From: Desmodus rotundus | Taxonomy: Eukaryota; Chordata; Mammalia; Chiroptera; Phyllostomidae | Assembly: GCF_022682495.2 (NCBI RefSeq) | Contig: NC_071389.1 | Span: forward strand, 12,639,199 to 12,703,198 | Reading direction: 5' to 3' | Length of the DNA: 64,000 nucleotides | Part shown: positions 1 through 12,813 of the stretch, piece after piece | Layout of the letters: every line of letters begins with the position of its first letter | How positions within the stretch are numbered: the stretch's first letter is position 1 | Notes under the pieces: generated by a model | What the model saw: only the letters and a program-made list of their open reading frames with translations | What the model was told of the DNA's origin: nothing | Databases searched by the model: none | Made by a program: the position numbers and the translations under genes

Positions 1-1594
1 TTTTGTATCACTGCTGTCTTTGCTTATTTCTGTTGAGTGTTCCTAATGCTCACTTAACACTCTCAGTCCATTTGTTGAATACGGCTGATTCCAGTGGTGT
101 CTCTAATCGGTTTGTTTCTTTTGAAGCCTTCGTACTCCTTGGATTTCCTGGGTTTTAACCCAGGAGTGCATTTCTTGGGGGTCTCCAGCTATTCTCTCTG
201 ATACTCGTAAGAATTTAAGCCTGACCCTAGTCTCTGTCAGCACCGAGCCCAAGGAGATGACAGTCCCGGAGTGGGCCTGTCACCGGAAACACAGTTCCTC
301 ATTGGGTTTGGCATCACCACCCCCCCAACCCCTCAGGTAGCTAACGCCACGGGTTTGGGCCTGATGTTCAGTGCCCCAGGAAGAAGCTCCAGGGGAATGG
401 GCTGCCTGCCCAGGTCACAGTCCACCAGACTGGAGGTCTGGAAGGGGTGGGGTGGCCGAGTAACTGCGGGGGCCTGTCTGCATTCCTGCAACTCCACGTG
501 GCCTGCTGCACTGCCCCCAATTACTCCAGCAGGACCCTTGTGCTCTGCCTGGGCCTCTGAGGTGCAAGTGACAGTGGGTGTATGTGGGGGAGCGGGGGGG
601 AGGGAGCCCGGGAAGGCTTGATGCAGAGGCGTGGAAATCAACCCCTATGTTCTTTCCTACAATATTCTCCGCCACCCTTGAGACTTCGCTCTGCCCCCTC
701 TCCTGGCAGCAGAGTCTCTCCACCCTACACACAGCAGCTTACAAACCCCTTCGGCCTCCCCAGGAGCACCAGGGTTCTCCATAAGTCCCGAGGTTTAGCC
801 ACACTGTGCTCTGTTATTACTCTGGGGTTGGCTTAGGGAAGAGGGCACAGGAGCTGTGTGTGTCCATCTGCTCTCACTGCTGGTGTTAGGGCAGAGGGTG
901 TGCGGCTGCCACCGCACCGCACCGTCAGCCGGGGCACAATGGCTTCAAAGGAGAACCTGCAAACTGAGTAGAGATACCAGTGCGGTATTAGAACTGACAG
1001 ACCACGAATTTTATGTAAGCATCAGAAACACGCAAAAGAACTAAGGAAAGATATTGGCAACATAAAACAATAAGAATGTGTTTTTTTAAAAAAAACAAAC
1101 AGGTGGAAATATTCAGTATGAAAAACCAGCCTCATCCTCTGTCCGCCCTGGCCCCAACCTTCGCACACACCTCAGAGCTCATAAAAGTTCTCATAAAAGA
1201 GACCTTCTGGCCTCTAGACCTTTGCATGGGCTGTTCCCTCTGCTTGGACCGCCTTTCCTCTACTTCTGCCGGAGAAATTCTTGTGCATCCTCAAGACTCC
1301 TTTCCTGATGGCCCCTGCTTGCTCTGATTCTTCAAGTAACTGGTTCTGCAACTTTGGACAGGTCACACCACCTCTCTGGACCCCAAGCTCCCGCTGGGGG
1401 AAAGAGAGAGAGTGCTGGGTAGGGCTAGATTATTCCGGGAGTCCCTGTTAGCTCTGGCAAGCGGATGGGTGGTTAAGAACAACGGTTCTGGAGCGGGACT
1501 GACCATGATCCCCTCCTGGGTCAGCACTTAATCACTGTGTTTCAATGAGCAGTTATTTCAGCTCATAAAGCCTCACCTTACTAGCCTAGCATAA

Positions 1595-1775
1595 GGGTAA
1601 GAGCTCCTACTTGGGAGCTGGACAGTTTGGGTTCATAATCCCTGCCACTTGCCTGCTGTGTGACTGTAGTCAAGTGACTTAACCTCTCTGTGCTCTTTTT
1701 CCTTCTGTAAAATTGGATAGCTACTAAAAGTGCCTACCTCAGAGTGTAGGAGCACAATGAATGCAGCTATTTCTC
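1595..1775 (+). repeat. MIR SINE copy
   Basis: Shows the MIR core order: loss of 'tgtgtgactgtagtcaagtg', then 'acttaacctctctgtgctc', then 'tctgtaaaattgg'. This is the standard diverged MIR core and tail. Confidence 0.75.
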
Positions 1776-1799
1776 CGCTGATGGTGGTGGTGGTTCACC

Positions 1800-2060
1800 A
1801 TTATCCAGACTTCTCCATTCAGTTCAACAAATTCTTGATGTTTGTCTGCTGGGCTCTGCTAAGTCTTCTTTCTATACGCTGTCTATTAAATTTTATCTTG
1901 TGACAGACATTCTTATTTGCCTTTTATCTTTGTAACAACCTTGCAAGATACGGATGACTAGTAGTGTTTTTATAAGGAACCCGCAGCCCCAGGCATAAGG
2001 TCACTTTCAAAGCTGCATGGCCAGGACTTAACCCATGACCACCTCCTCCACGGCCAAGGT
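1800..2060 (-). repeat. MIR SINE copy, reverse orientation
   Basis: Reads as a reversed MIR: 'tttgtaacaaccttgcaaga' is followed by 'aggcataaggtcactttcaa' and an 'acttaacccatgac' end. It is strongly diverged. Confidence 0.5.
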
Positions 2061-3394
2061 CTTTCTACCACACTGCAGCAGTCAGAAAGATCGGACTGGG
2101 GTTTGGGGATTCCTGAACCAACTCCGATGGGAAGCTCAGCGAGAAGCTCCCTGCCCCCTCACAGGTGTACTCCGGCTGTCTGCCCGCCCTGTGCCATACC
2201 CAAGATGTCTTTTTAGGTTTCGGGCAAATGTAGGTTTAGTGATGGGCCAGAAGTTGATTGAAGAGTCAGCACAGGGGCGGGTTGACAATTAGGGACTCAT
2301 ATGACCTGGGAGAGAGGGCCAAAGGGACTCTGGGAGAGGGAAGAGGACTGGGAGGACACGGAGTCAGCAAAGAGGAGGATCGAGTTTCAGCAAGCCCAGA
2401 GCTGGAGCTGGAGAGGGAGGCCTGCGAAAGCAAGTGCAGGTCTTGCCAAGAGGCTGTTCCCGAGGGCGCACTGGGGCTGAGCCCCAGCCCTGCCATTACT
2501 CCTGTGGGTCAAGGCACAGGGCTTCACCTCTGAGAGCCTCAGGTTCCTCATGTGTCCAAGGACTCCTAGTGCTGTTTGGTACAGTTAGGAGAGAGGGCCT
2601 GTGGGAGGCGGGTGGCCCTGCTCTACCGCCTCGGTTCCACAGCTGGTTAGGTTGGCGTGCATGGGCTTGAGGTTTAATCCTGAAACTTCAGTTTCCCCAT
2701 CTGTGATTGGGGAATCACATTTTCAGCTGCAGGGGATTATTGCAAGGCTACAGCGGGGTGATTTTTGGGTGAGATCGTCTCTGACCTATTTAAAACTGAA
2801 AATGGCCCCTCTCCACCCCATCCTCCCCCTGCCTTACTTTTCTCCATTAAACTTACCCCCACCTGGCATTCTGTTGATTTTCCTTTTTTTTCCTTGTAGT
2901 CTGCTCTCCCCACTGGCAGAAATTGAGCTGTTTTGCTCAGTACCCAGAACAGCCCCTGGCATACAGTAGATACTCAATAAACAGTGGTCAAACGAATGTC
3001 AGCTGAATAACAGAAAGGGAAGGCCCTAGTGCATGCGGGATGTCGAGTCAATGGCACCCAGATCTGAGAGATGGAGGGCAGAGGCACAAGAGAGGCCAGG
3101 ACGGGTCGCTTGGGGTGCCAAGAGCTGCCTGTGAAAGCAACGGGGGCCTGCATTTCAGAGTAGTGCCCGGTCTCCCTCTGGCCACAGTCTAAAGAAGGTG
3201 AGCCCTGCAGGAGAGTAAGGCTGGATGGCCCTGGGCACAAGTGGGGCTTCTCAAGGAGCCAAGACCCTAGGGCAAATAGGAGTTCCATGATCCTTGGCTT
3301 TCCTCTTTTCTTTGGCTTTTTAAACCACTCTGACCGCCCCTAAGTGCAACAAGCTATCTCAGGGAAGGCAGGCCATCCCTGCCACCCCAAAGGC

Positions 3395-3710
3395 TAAGAG
3401 AAAAAGCGCTGGGTCTGGAGCCAGGTAGATGCGGGTACATGGCCCAGCCCTGCCTCTCTTTAACAGAGGGACCTTGGGCAAGTCCCTTCGCCTCTCTGAG
3501 CTCTGTTTCCTTCTCTGTGAAATGGGTGCAGAAGTATGTCCCTGTGTGCTGACTTCCCAGGGCTTTTCTGTAAAAACCAGTAAAAATGTGCATCATGACC
3601 AATTGTCACTAGGCTGAGTGCCTAGAAGGCAGAGCCCGCACCTGCAGCCCCGAGCGCAGGGCCAGGCACACAGTCGGCGCTTGGAACCTAGGGGCTCGAG
3701 TTGTTAAACT
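3395..3710 (+). repeat. MIR SINE copy
   Basis: Contains 'gaccttgggcaagtcccttc', 'cctctctgagctctgtttcc' and 'ctctgtgaaatgggtgcag', followed by a tail 'gggccaggcacacagtcggc'. These are the diagnostic MIR blocks in order. Confidence 0.75.
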
Positions 3711-5289
3711 CAACTGACTGCAGCCTGTTGTGAGGGGAGGGGCCGAGTGCTACACCAAGTAGGGATGTTAGGCAAATCCCATACAAGGACCTCCTACACT
3801 TCTACACGTTTATAGACTCAAAGGAGAAAACCTAACTTGTATTCAGTTGGACTCATTTTACAATGCACTTGAAACTTACCCATCTTGAGCTTGTTTGCAA
3901 GATTTGTTCTTTGGTAGGAATGACTGGCTGAGTATGACATGATGCATTTGCTTACAAGGGCTGAGAATAACTGAATTGGAGGCCTGAGGTCAGACTCTGT
4001 GTTTCAAGTAACTGAAAGTCCAAGGCAAATCATAAGAGGAATTAATTAGCTCATGTAACTCTACTGTTCAGAGTAGGCTTCAGGTATGGCTGCACCAAGG
4101 GGCTCAAGCGATGCCACCAGAGACTGATTCTCTCTGCTTTTCTCTATTATCCTCCTGAGGGGTTGCTTCACCTCCAGGCTCCACACAATGCCCTCCCCAT
4201 CACCCCACACCCTCACAACATAGCATCCATGTGGAGAAAGTCTTCCAGCCGGGAATTGCTGGGGCTGGGATTGGTTGCACCCAAACCACTGGCTGCAAGG
4301 GGAAGAGCCAATTCCCAAAGGAAACTTTGTCATATTCTGAGGAAGGAGGAATGGATTCTAAGTGGCCAAAACTTACAGCAAATCTCTACTACAGTCATTG
4401 GGGGAAGTGGTGGAAAGCCATAGAAATATCTGCTTAGCACATTACAGTGTGCAAAGTTCCTCCTCCTGACCCCCAGGAAGCCGATACTGGTGGCAGAATG
4501 GCGTTAGTAATCCCTGATTTACAGATGAGGACACAAACCTTGAGTATGCAGCCTCTCTGTGCAGAATTAGGACCCCAGAGGGGCTGGCCTGGGAGGTCGG
4601 GGACCAGCGTGACTGAAGCCCCTCCCTTTATGGAAGCAGTGCTTTGTCCATTTGTGAAAGGAGGCTGCAGTCACGTGAAAGCCCAGAAAGAGCAGGTCTG
4701 GGGAGGAGGGAGTAGCCTGACAGGACGGTCCCATGGCAGTGCCGGGCACACAGCCAATGGGAGTCCTGCAGCGCTCAGCGCCAGGGCCCCAGCACAAACG
4801 CGCGTGCACACACACACGCATGCACACACACTCGCGTTCACTGGTGGAGTGAGGTCACCTGCCACTCTGAGACAGGCCTCCTGTATCTGAGGTGGTTGGG
4901 ACATCAGGTCTTCCATCTGGGTGGAAGTTGGCGTACCAGTAGATACAGAGCCAGGCAAGCCTGGCCTAGACCCTGGCTCTCCCACGCTGTTCCTGTGTGA
5001 CCACCCACCTCCCTCCCCTTCCTGAGCTTTGTCTTTCTCTTCTGACCCTGAGCTGATGACTCCCACCTCACCGGGTTCTTGGAAAGCTGAACAAGGCTCC
5101 AGGCAACCCAGTAGGTGCTCCCTTAAGAGTTTCTCCCCTTCCCTTTTCAGAGTGTCCTGTTTATAGCTGTGCGTCCTTGGCCAAGTCACTTCTCTGAATA
5201 GTGGGGGCAATGATGGCACCTCCCACATAATGCCGGCGGAGGGTCAGACTAATGCGCGGAAAGCACGCAGACAGTGCCTGGCGCACTGC

Positions 5290-5540
5290 TGATCACTATT
5301 GCTGCTGGCTAACGTTCGCTGAGTGTTTAATGAATGCTAAACCCGGGGCCTTCATCTCATCGTTTGTTACTGAATTCTCATTCTTACAACAGCACAGTGA
5401 CAGAGGCACTCACTGTGATTGTCCCCACGGGCGCACAAGAAAGCTCAGGCCCAGAAAGGCAAAGCAACATGCCCAAGGTGAAGAAGCCAGTAAGCAAGGG
5501 GGGGTCTCTGCCCAGTTGTGTGCCCTTGGCTTCTTGTCTG
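5290..5540 (-). repeat. MIR SINE copy, reverse orientation
   Basis: Reversed MIR signature: 'gctgagtgtttaatgaatgc' near the start, then 'aagaaagctcaggcccagaa' and 'gcaacatgcccaaggtgaag'. Confidence 0.65.
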
Positions 5541-6483
5541 GGGATCGGGACAGAGCGCTTGCCCTACTACCTTCCAGGGTCACTGAGAAGGTCAAACGCG
5601 GTAGCGGCCAGGAGCCTCTGCCAGCTAGAAGGCTCCCTGGCAATGTGAGGAACATGGTATCCGTGGGCCCAGCCTCAGCGTGCACTATCTTGGGGAACAT
5701 CAGCGTACTCCCTGCTCTGATGCATGCTGGGCATTCTCAAGCACCCTGCACACGCTACCCAGGGATGCTGCTTGTGCTGGCCACCACCCAGGAAGTTACA
5801 AGTTCATGGCCCATTTCCCCACGATCCAGAGCTGCCTCAACCTCCTCTTCCAGGGCCTGTGTGGGGCCCATCTGTGGAATGGAGGTTCCCTCTCCCAGGG
5901 GAGGGCTGCCAGGGTGTGTGGGGTGTTGGGGGCCGGAAGCAGGGACAGCTATGGTGGTCCGATGTCCTGCACCAGGACCAGCTGAGGTAGGGGGTTTCGG
6001 GGAGGAGGGCTGTGTCCAGCGTCACTGGTCTGGCCGCAAGTGGAGCCAGGTCTTGAGCCTAAGGTCCTCCCCTCCCCCTACTGTGGGTCCCAGGCGGCTA
6101 CTGATGCAGGGCAGGCCACAGGTGCAGGGCAGTCCACAGGCGCGGTGCGCAGCTAGGGCACTTGGACCCAGTCACTCATAGAGGTGACTCTAGGCCACTC
6201 TCGCACTGGCTGGCCTTGGGCAAGTCACCTCACCTCGCTTTTCTGTAAAGCAGGGGTTTGGGAGAAGCCCTCCCTCCGGGGGCTGTGACGCACGCACTCT
6301 GAAACGGCATTGGGGAAGAGTGTGCGGTGAGTTTGAGTCAAGTGGCGGCAGCAGGTAATCCATCTACAATCCCAAAATGCACACACCACGGAGTGAACGG
6401 GCGTGGTTTGCTCCAGTCTTGCCTGCTGCTCTAGGGCCTTCCACTTCTGCTCTGGCAAAGAAACACCCACAACCAAAGTTCGC

Positions 6484-6658
6484 GTCTGGCGTAGTGACGT
6501 CCTGGCTGTGCCACCTTGGGTAAGCTACTTAACCTCTTTGTGCCTCTGATTTTATAAAATGGGGACAGTGTTGCCTACTTCATAAATCGTTGTGAGATTA
6601 AGTGAGTTAATGTTGGTAAAGCGTTTAGAACAATGCCTGGCACATAGTTAGGGCTATG
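6484..6658 (+). repeat. MIR SINE copy, well preserved
   Basis: Nearly complete MIR 3' two-thirds: 'gccaccttgggtaagctact', 'ttataaaatggggacagtg', 'ttgtgagattaagtgagtta', 'gcgtttagaacaatgcctgg' and 'cacatagttagggctatg'. It lies directly upstream of the RPL12 retrocopy. Confidence 0.85.
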
Positions 6659-6770
6659 AAAAGGTTCCCTATTATTAAGAGTACAGCTTTCTGCTTTTGG
6701 CTCGGAGGGGGCAAAGGTGCACTTTTCGGTTGCCCTGAATTCAAGTTCATCCACACCAGCCGCCTCCACC

Positions 6771-7318
6771 ATGCACTGAAGTTTGACCCCAATGGGTTCG
6801 AATTCGTGTACCTGAGTTGCACTGGCGGGGAAGTCGGTGCCCCGTCTGCCCTGGCCCCCTAGACCGGCCCTCTGGGCCTGTCTCCAAAAAATGCCAGTGA
6901 TTTCATCGCCAAAGGCACTGGTGATTGAAAGGGTCTGAGGATCCCAGTGAAACTGGCCATTGGGAACAGAGAGCCCCAAACTGAGGCCACGCCTTCTGCC
7001 CCTGCCCTGATGGTCTGAGCCCTCACAGAACCACCATGGGGCAGAAGGAAGGAAAAAACATTATGCACAGTGGAAATATCACTTCTGATGAGATTGTCAA
7101 CATCGCCCAACAGAGGCAGCACCGATCTTTAGCTAGAGAACTCTCTGAAAACATCAAAGGGATCCTGGGGACTGCCCAGTCTCTGGGCTGCGACCCTGAT
7201 GGCCACCACCCTCATGATGTCACCGATGGCATCAGCAGGGTGCTGTGGGCTGCCCAGCTAGTGAGCAGCTGCAGAGGAAAATATGTCAATTAAAGGTCAT
7301 TTGACAATCAAAAAAACA
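6771..7318 (+). pseudogene. RPL12P: Processed pseudogene of ribosomal protein L12
   Basis: Translation of pieces gives the RPL12 protein in order with no introns. '[20 protein letters not shown]' lies near the start and '[17 protein letters not shown]', '[20 protein letters not shown]' and '[11 protein letters not shown]' follow. The initiation region has lost one base, the lysine codon after 'ALAP' is TAG, at least one frameshift lies near 6,890 after 'aaaaaatg', and the normal stop has been changed so that the frame runs on to about 7,294. The end matches the RPL12 mRNA 3' end ('aaaggtcatttgacaa') and is followed by an A-run. Lack of introns, 3' A-tail and full-length mRNA coverage mark an LINE-mediated retrocopy. 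It cannot make functional L12, which binds 28S rRNA in the large-subunit GTPase centre. The longest surviving frame (7,036-7,293) is only a remnant. Confidence 0.93.
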
Positions 7319-10190
7319 GTAAGTGAGATAAGGACTTTTCTAGAATAGTCATAGTCAATCATCATTAATGTCTAGGATCTCAGGACTCTGGCGTCCACGC
7401 TGCGCCTTGCAGACCACCTTGTGCTTCCAGTCAAAGCTCCTCAGATCCTTGGCCGGTTGATGGGAGACCTATCTCTCTCACTGATGTGCTGTGTGACCCT
7501 GGGGAGGTCGTGTACCCTCTCTGTGCCTTTTTGATTGTGGAGTGCGAGAGCAAGGATGGGAGAGCCACATCTGGTGCCAGAAGGGGTCCTGCTGCAGGCT
7601 GTTAAGTGAAGTACCAGAGTATGGGGGTGAGGGATGGCCAACATCTCAGGGAAACACAGTATATGCCCCCCAACCCCCATCCCACTCAGCTTCCAGGCTT
7701 GGCCCAGGGCAAGCTGGCCTGGGACAGAGCATCCCTCTCCGTGGGATGGTGGGAGCCTGTGTGCCCATAGAGCAGCCATCCCTGACACTCCTCTGCATGG
7801 GCACTCAGGCATGGTGTCCCTGGGCCCTGCCAGCTCCCTCCCCTGCCTTCCTGCGGCCAGCTCTCCTCCCACCATTGAATGTTGACTGGCTCCAGTCCTC
7901 TGCCCTCAGAGCCAGTTTGTGGCATCAGGGCTGTCCAGGTGCCCCAGGGAGCCCCAGAAAACCTTTGACTCAGGAACCCAGACCCTTAGGGCTTCTGGTC
8001 CCAGCTCTGCTGGGCAGCCTTGGGCAAGTGGCAGACCATCTGAGCTTCAACATCCTCACCTGTAAAATGGGCTGGCGATGAGGCGTGTGAAAGAGACGGG
8101 CATGCAAAGGGGCTGCTGTTGACCAGGCTGAGCTCAGGGAGCAAAGCCCGTCATGGTAAGTCCAGGCCTCCTCTCTGTCCTCTGTCACCAACTGTTGGCT
8201 CACGTCTTTCTCCCTGACCTTGAAATCCTGCACTGCCGCTGCCTCGCCTTCACACATCCGGCCTCCTATCGGGACTGTCCTTCCTCTCCGTTTATCTCAA
8301 CCTTTCCAGCCTGGCTGTCTTCCCAACCTTGCCTTCCATGGAACTTTCTGGCCTGACCCTGACTGTTCTCTCTATCTCTCCTTCAGGAGGAACAGAAAAC
8401 ATCAGACTGCCTGGTGGGTTGTTCCTCCCACGCAAGTCTGTGGGGTACGTGAGAGACACAGAGAGACAGACGCACAGATCTGGTTCTCAGAAAACAAACA
8501 GCCCCTTTCACTGTAAGAGCTGGGACCTCTACCCCTTTAATCAAACACCCCCAACTAAATGGAGGTGCCCAGCAGGCAGGCGAACTTTTGGTTTCTAGTC
8601 TTAGATCTAGAAAGACCTCGCGGGCCTTCCAGGTGAGCAGGTCAGCTAATGGCTACCTGGCTGAGTGGACAGAGACGGGTCTGTCCATTCTCAGCTCCAA
8701 TCCCTCATCTGCCCCACTTGCCCATCAGTCCGTCCTCCCCGCCCCATAATCATAGCTGCTGGCCAACACTCACTCAACACTAACCCTGTCCTGGCCTCAG
8801 CATTAAGCCTTTCCACGTATTAACTCTTGTCATCCTTATAACACCTTATGGCTTTTATGAGTCTCCCCCTTGGCAGGTGAGAAACCCCAGGGCAGAGGCA
8901 TGGGATTACTGGCCCTGAACTACCCAGCTTGAGACAGGCAGAAACAGGATCTGAACCTGGAGCCCTGATGCCAGAGCTCACTCTGATGCTCCTGAGTGGC
9001 CTCTGCAGCCAATCCCCATTGACCTTGCTGCCCTTCCACCCACTTATGGGCATTTCCCACTGGGGCGGCAGTGTGCCAGGCGCTGTGGGCAAGGGGCTGC
9101 TGCCATCAGCAGAGCGAGATCCCTGTTGTCCAGGAGCTCACCGTGTGCTGAGGAGGCAACATGGAGACACTAAAAAATTCAACAAGGTCTTGAGCACCCA
9201 CCCAGGGTTCTGGGAGCTTGGGGAGAAGCTGTGATTGCTTGCTAGGCTGGGTTGGGGCGGGGCCGTCCAATGGAACTGAGGTGGAGGTGAAGGGGTGGTG
9301 GTGAGACTTCATCGGGTGAACCACAGGGAACATTCTAGACCAGAGAACGCAATGTGCAGAGGTACTGAGTCTGGAGGTGCTCAGGGAACAGCTGGCATCT
9401 CATCAGAGCCCTAAGGACAAAATGGCTTGGGAGCAGGCAGGCTGCAGCCAAGCCTGGCTGGACACTCCCATATTTGTTCTGGGACGGGAGGCATTCAGCA
9501 GCTAGAGGCCGGAGTCATGCACCATGCCCAGCACCTGGCCCACCGCCCACTGGGAAGTCCCTCCTTGGGTCTGACCTACAGCCCACTCTGACCACCACAC
9601 ATTCCTTTCTGAGCTGTCCTTCACTCAGAGGCTGTTTCATGGCAGCTGTAAATGATTCTAACAGTGAATGGATCAAGCTCTGGCCAACCAGGCTTGCCAG
9701 AGGCCCTGGGCTTGGCTGAGAGAGAGAGAGAGAGTCCATATTCCCACTCACTGACCCTGCAGCTGAGACGTTCCCGGGCTGATCTTCAGCAGCGTGCTCT
9801 CCCTGGGCAGCTGCTGCAGCCTAATTTGGTCTTTCAAGGTCCCCCCCCAACCCCCATCCCATTCCCCTCGCCCACTGAGAGCACAAGGAGCACTCGGCAC
9901 TTCTCTGCAGCCACAGCTACTTGGAACAGCCAAGAGGGCCCAGCTGACAGCCCAGAGGACTGGCTCCCAACTGGCCCAAAGCTGGTTCTGACTGTTCCCT
10001 GCGAGTGTCTATGGGGATTAGGAGCTGGGAGATCCAGGGTAAGTCTTTCCTCTTCTTGGGGCCTCAGTCTTCCCATCTGGGCAATGGGATAATCTCTAAG
10101 GCACAGTTTCTCAAGCAAAATGTGTGGGAAATTCTGACTGAATGGGTATGGGGTGAGGGGAACAGGAATTTATTTGTGGGGTTGTGTCTT
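7319..10190. other. Non-coding stretch, ALPL 5' flank or intron 1
   Basis: No exon recognised. It holds a reversed MIR at about 8,745-8,990, another MIR fragment near 7,990-8,080 ('ccttgggcaagtggcagacc', 'cctgtaaaatgggctggcg') and a poly-C run at 9,841-9,848. Open frames on both strands lack any recognisable family or coding-type third-position bias. Confidence 0.5.
8745..8990 (-). repeat. MIR SINE copy, reverse orientation
   Basis: 'tattaactcttgtcatcctt', 'aacaccttatggcttttatg', 'caggtgagaaaccccagggc' and 'gaacctggagccctgatgcc' appear in the order of a reversed MIR. Confidence 0.75.
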
Positions 10191-10400
10191 TTTAATTTTT
10201 TTTAAAAAGATTTTATTTATTTGTTTTTAGAGAGAGGGGAAGGGAGGGAGAGAAATATTGGTCAGTTGTCTCGCTCACGCCCCCAGTGGGGGACCTGGCC
10301 CCAAGCCCAGGCATGTGTCTTGACCGGGAATCAAACCTGCAACCTTTCGGTTTCAGTTTGCAGGTTGAGGCCTAACCCACTGAGCCACACCAGTAGAGCT
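10191..10400 (-). mobile_element. VES (bat tRNA-derived) SINE, reverse orientation
   Basis: Begins with an A/T-rich tail complement ('aaaaagattttatttatttg'), passes through 'agagaggggaagggagggag', then 'gggaatcaaacctgcaacct' (reversed B-box region) and ends 'actgagccacaccagtagag', the reversed SINE head. This family is diagnostic of microbats. The tRNA-like head contains pol III promoter remnants, not a tRNA gene. Confidence 0.92.
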
Positions 10401-12014
10401 AATAGTCAAAAGTTTTTAACTTATATTAAACAAAACCTCCAGAGGGGAGAGGGCCACACAGATTTAGAAGTCATGCAACAAAGGAAAATGCACTAATTAG
10501 GGCTAATTTCTCTTCTTAAATTTGAATACAGTCACTCCCTTAAACTGAATCCTGCCCCCCGCCCCCCCAACACTCCCTTAACTCAATTCTTACTGGATGC
10601 TCACAACACCCAAGACACAGGTGGGGTGGGGTTAGTAGCCACTAGATAAGTTTTTACATGTAGTACATGTACTTTTAACTGCCTCCCAGGTCATTGTAAA
10701 GAATGCTTCCATCACCCCAGAAAGTTCTCTCATGCCCTTCCCAGTCCGTACCCCATCCAGGTAACCACTTGGGAATAAGACTTTGCCCGATCACCCCAAG
10801 TGATGTTTGTGGTCTGGTACCTTTGGGAAGTCCGCTCAGAGGAGCCTCCCTAGCTCAGACATTCCAGGATTGTGACCTCTGGGTTGGAGGCTCTTTAACG
10901 ACAAATAACTACCCTTTCGACCCCACCAGGTACATCTGGGAAGCATAAGGCTGGCTGGGGGTGGAGCTTCAGAGGGTGTCCCAGGCCTGGGAGTTGGGTG
11001 GGGTGGGTGGGAGTGTCCCTGTGGTAGACAGAGCCTGGAACAGAGGTGACTTCTGAGTAGGTCCCTGTGCAGGCCTTGGCTCATCACCTTCCACCTGTGA
11101 GACCCTGGGTTACGTTCTCCACATGCCCCCAGCCTCCCTTCCCTCACCTGGGAAGAGGGACAGCTGTATGTTGCTCTCAGGGTGGTGAATGAGGATTAAA
11201 ACAAGGTCAGCTAGGTCGTTCTCAGCGCACAGGTGCGCTCCTGCACGGGCCAAGGGCGCTCAGAGCTGCAGGGACGGGCGGACCCAGCATCGCACGGCTG
11301 GGAAGTGGTGGGGCTGGGGCCTGGGCCAGACTTGCTAGCTGTGTGACTCTTGACTGGATGACTTCGCTGACAAGCCCCAGTTTCTCCGTACATCAAATAA
11401 ACCCCACCCAGCCTGCCTTTCACCACTAGAATGTTCTGAGGATCTGATGCAATTTGAGATAAGGGATTATTAAGAAAGAAAAATGTTTGATAGAGTAATG
11501 TGACTGGTTTTCCTGTTTTCATGGTGACTTCAGTGGCCTTTCTGGGGCAAGGAAGAAAGGATCGTCCTTGGCACCAAGAAGGTAAAAGCATCTCCCTCGA
11601 TCTTGGGACCTGAGGGGCCCCAGGAGGCAGGAAGCGGGATCGGGGAGGCCTGGCCTTGCGGGCACGCCACTGGCTTTCCTTCGGGGCTGTGTGTGCGTCC
11701 GGCGGCTCCACCTCTCAGAGCCTCAGTTTCTGAGACTGGAAGTGGGGAGCCATGATCCACATCCCGACTTCTTGAGATGCTGTCAGAACCCAAGAGAGGA
11801 TAGAATAGGGGCGGGGGGGCTTCAGGAGCAGAAGGTGGCAGCTCAGCCACATCCAGCCTGTGTGCCATCTCTCAGGTGACCACTGGCTTTGGGCCAACAC
11901 CTGGTGACTTTGCTGAAGCCTCGCTGCTGCCCTGCAAGGCTGGTGTCATCCCAGTCCCCAGGCAATGCGGGTCGGGCTGGGGTCACAGCTGTGGAGGCCA
12001 GCAGATCTGGGCTC

Positions 12015-12126
12015 AAACTCTAGGTCCACTATCGCCCCTCTGAGCCTCTGTTTCCTTCATCTGTAAATGAGGGCAGTAGGACCTAGCTCCTATGGGGCCT
12101 GGCACACAGCTGGTGCTCAATAAGTT
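12015..12126 (+). repeat. MIR SINE copy
   Basis: 'ctctgagcctctgtttcctt', 'catctgtaaatgagggcag' and 'ggcctggcacacagctggtg' with 'ctcaataagttc' are the MIR 3' blocks. A VES SINE has inserted at or just beyond its 3' end. Confidence 0.8.
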
Positions 12127-12131
12127 CCTTG

Positions 12132-12372
12132 GCCCTGGTTGAGTGGCTTGGTTGGTTGGAACATTGTCCTATAGACCTGAAGGTTGTGGGTTCGATTCCT
12201 AGTCAGGGCACACACCCAGGTTGCAGGTTCGATCCCTGGTCAGGGTGCATAGGAGAGGCAGCCAATCAGTGCTTCTCTCTCACATTGACCTCTCTCTCTC
12301 TCTGCACCGCCCCCCCCTTCCCCTTCTGTAAAAGCAATGAGAAAATGTCCTCAGGTGAGGATTAAAAAAAAA
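12132..12372 (+). mobile_element. VES-type SINE, diverged subfamily
   Basis: Head 'ccctggttgagtggcttggt', then 'gtgggttcgattcctagtca' (B-box) and 'gggcacacacccaggttgca'; the block 'gttcgatccctggtcagggt' repeats the B-box region, followed by a CT-rich tail and an A-run ending near 12,372. Compared with other VES copies here, the head differs and the 'ggttcgat' segment is duplicated, so it may be another bat SINE subfamily. Confidence 0.85.
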
Positions 12373-12813
12373 TCAGGAGGGCAGTTCCCCGTATTCTGGA
12401 CGTGGGCTCCCCGCTCTGGGTGGTTCAGCGCACACTCAGATCCCTGGCCTTATAAATGGGGTGCACAACTGCTACTGTTGCTGGGGAAGGACTGGCTGTG
12501 GCCTGGCCACGGGTTCCTTTCCTGCTGTTATTTTATCCCACAATGTGCTGGCACCATGCTGGTACACAGTAGGTGCTTTTTCTACCCTGGCCAGCCAGAA
12601 ACGTCCGAGGGAACAGAGGCTGTGTCTGTCCTCTTCCCTCTGAGCCCCTAAGGCCTAGAACAGACCTGGGTAGGCAGCAGGTGCTCCGTAAATGTTTGAG
12701 AGTGAGGGTGAATAAACCAAGGTGAATGAACAAACATCCGGAGTGAAAGGATTAGGCTGGGGGAGGGGAGCTTTGTGGGCTAGTCCCCTCCCATTTCATC
12801 CCTCCTGGGCTAA

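Larger units (their letters stand above)
1..6480. other. 5' flank or intron 1 of ALPL, repeat-rich, no gene seen
   Basis: No exon-like open frame with coding composition was found on either strand. The stretch is a patchwork of old MIR SINE copies (the clearer ones are listed separately), a short CA-rich tract near 4,800-4,840, and an old unassigned repeat around 3,960-4,400. Whether this is ALPL intron 1 or upstream flank cannot be decided from sequence alone, because no leader exon was identified. Confidence 0.5.

Noticed and set aside
5252..6181. 309-codon plus-strand open frame
   Set aside because: It begins inside a MIR SINE, shows no third-position G/C bias comparable with the real exons, no domain and no plausible splice structure.
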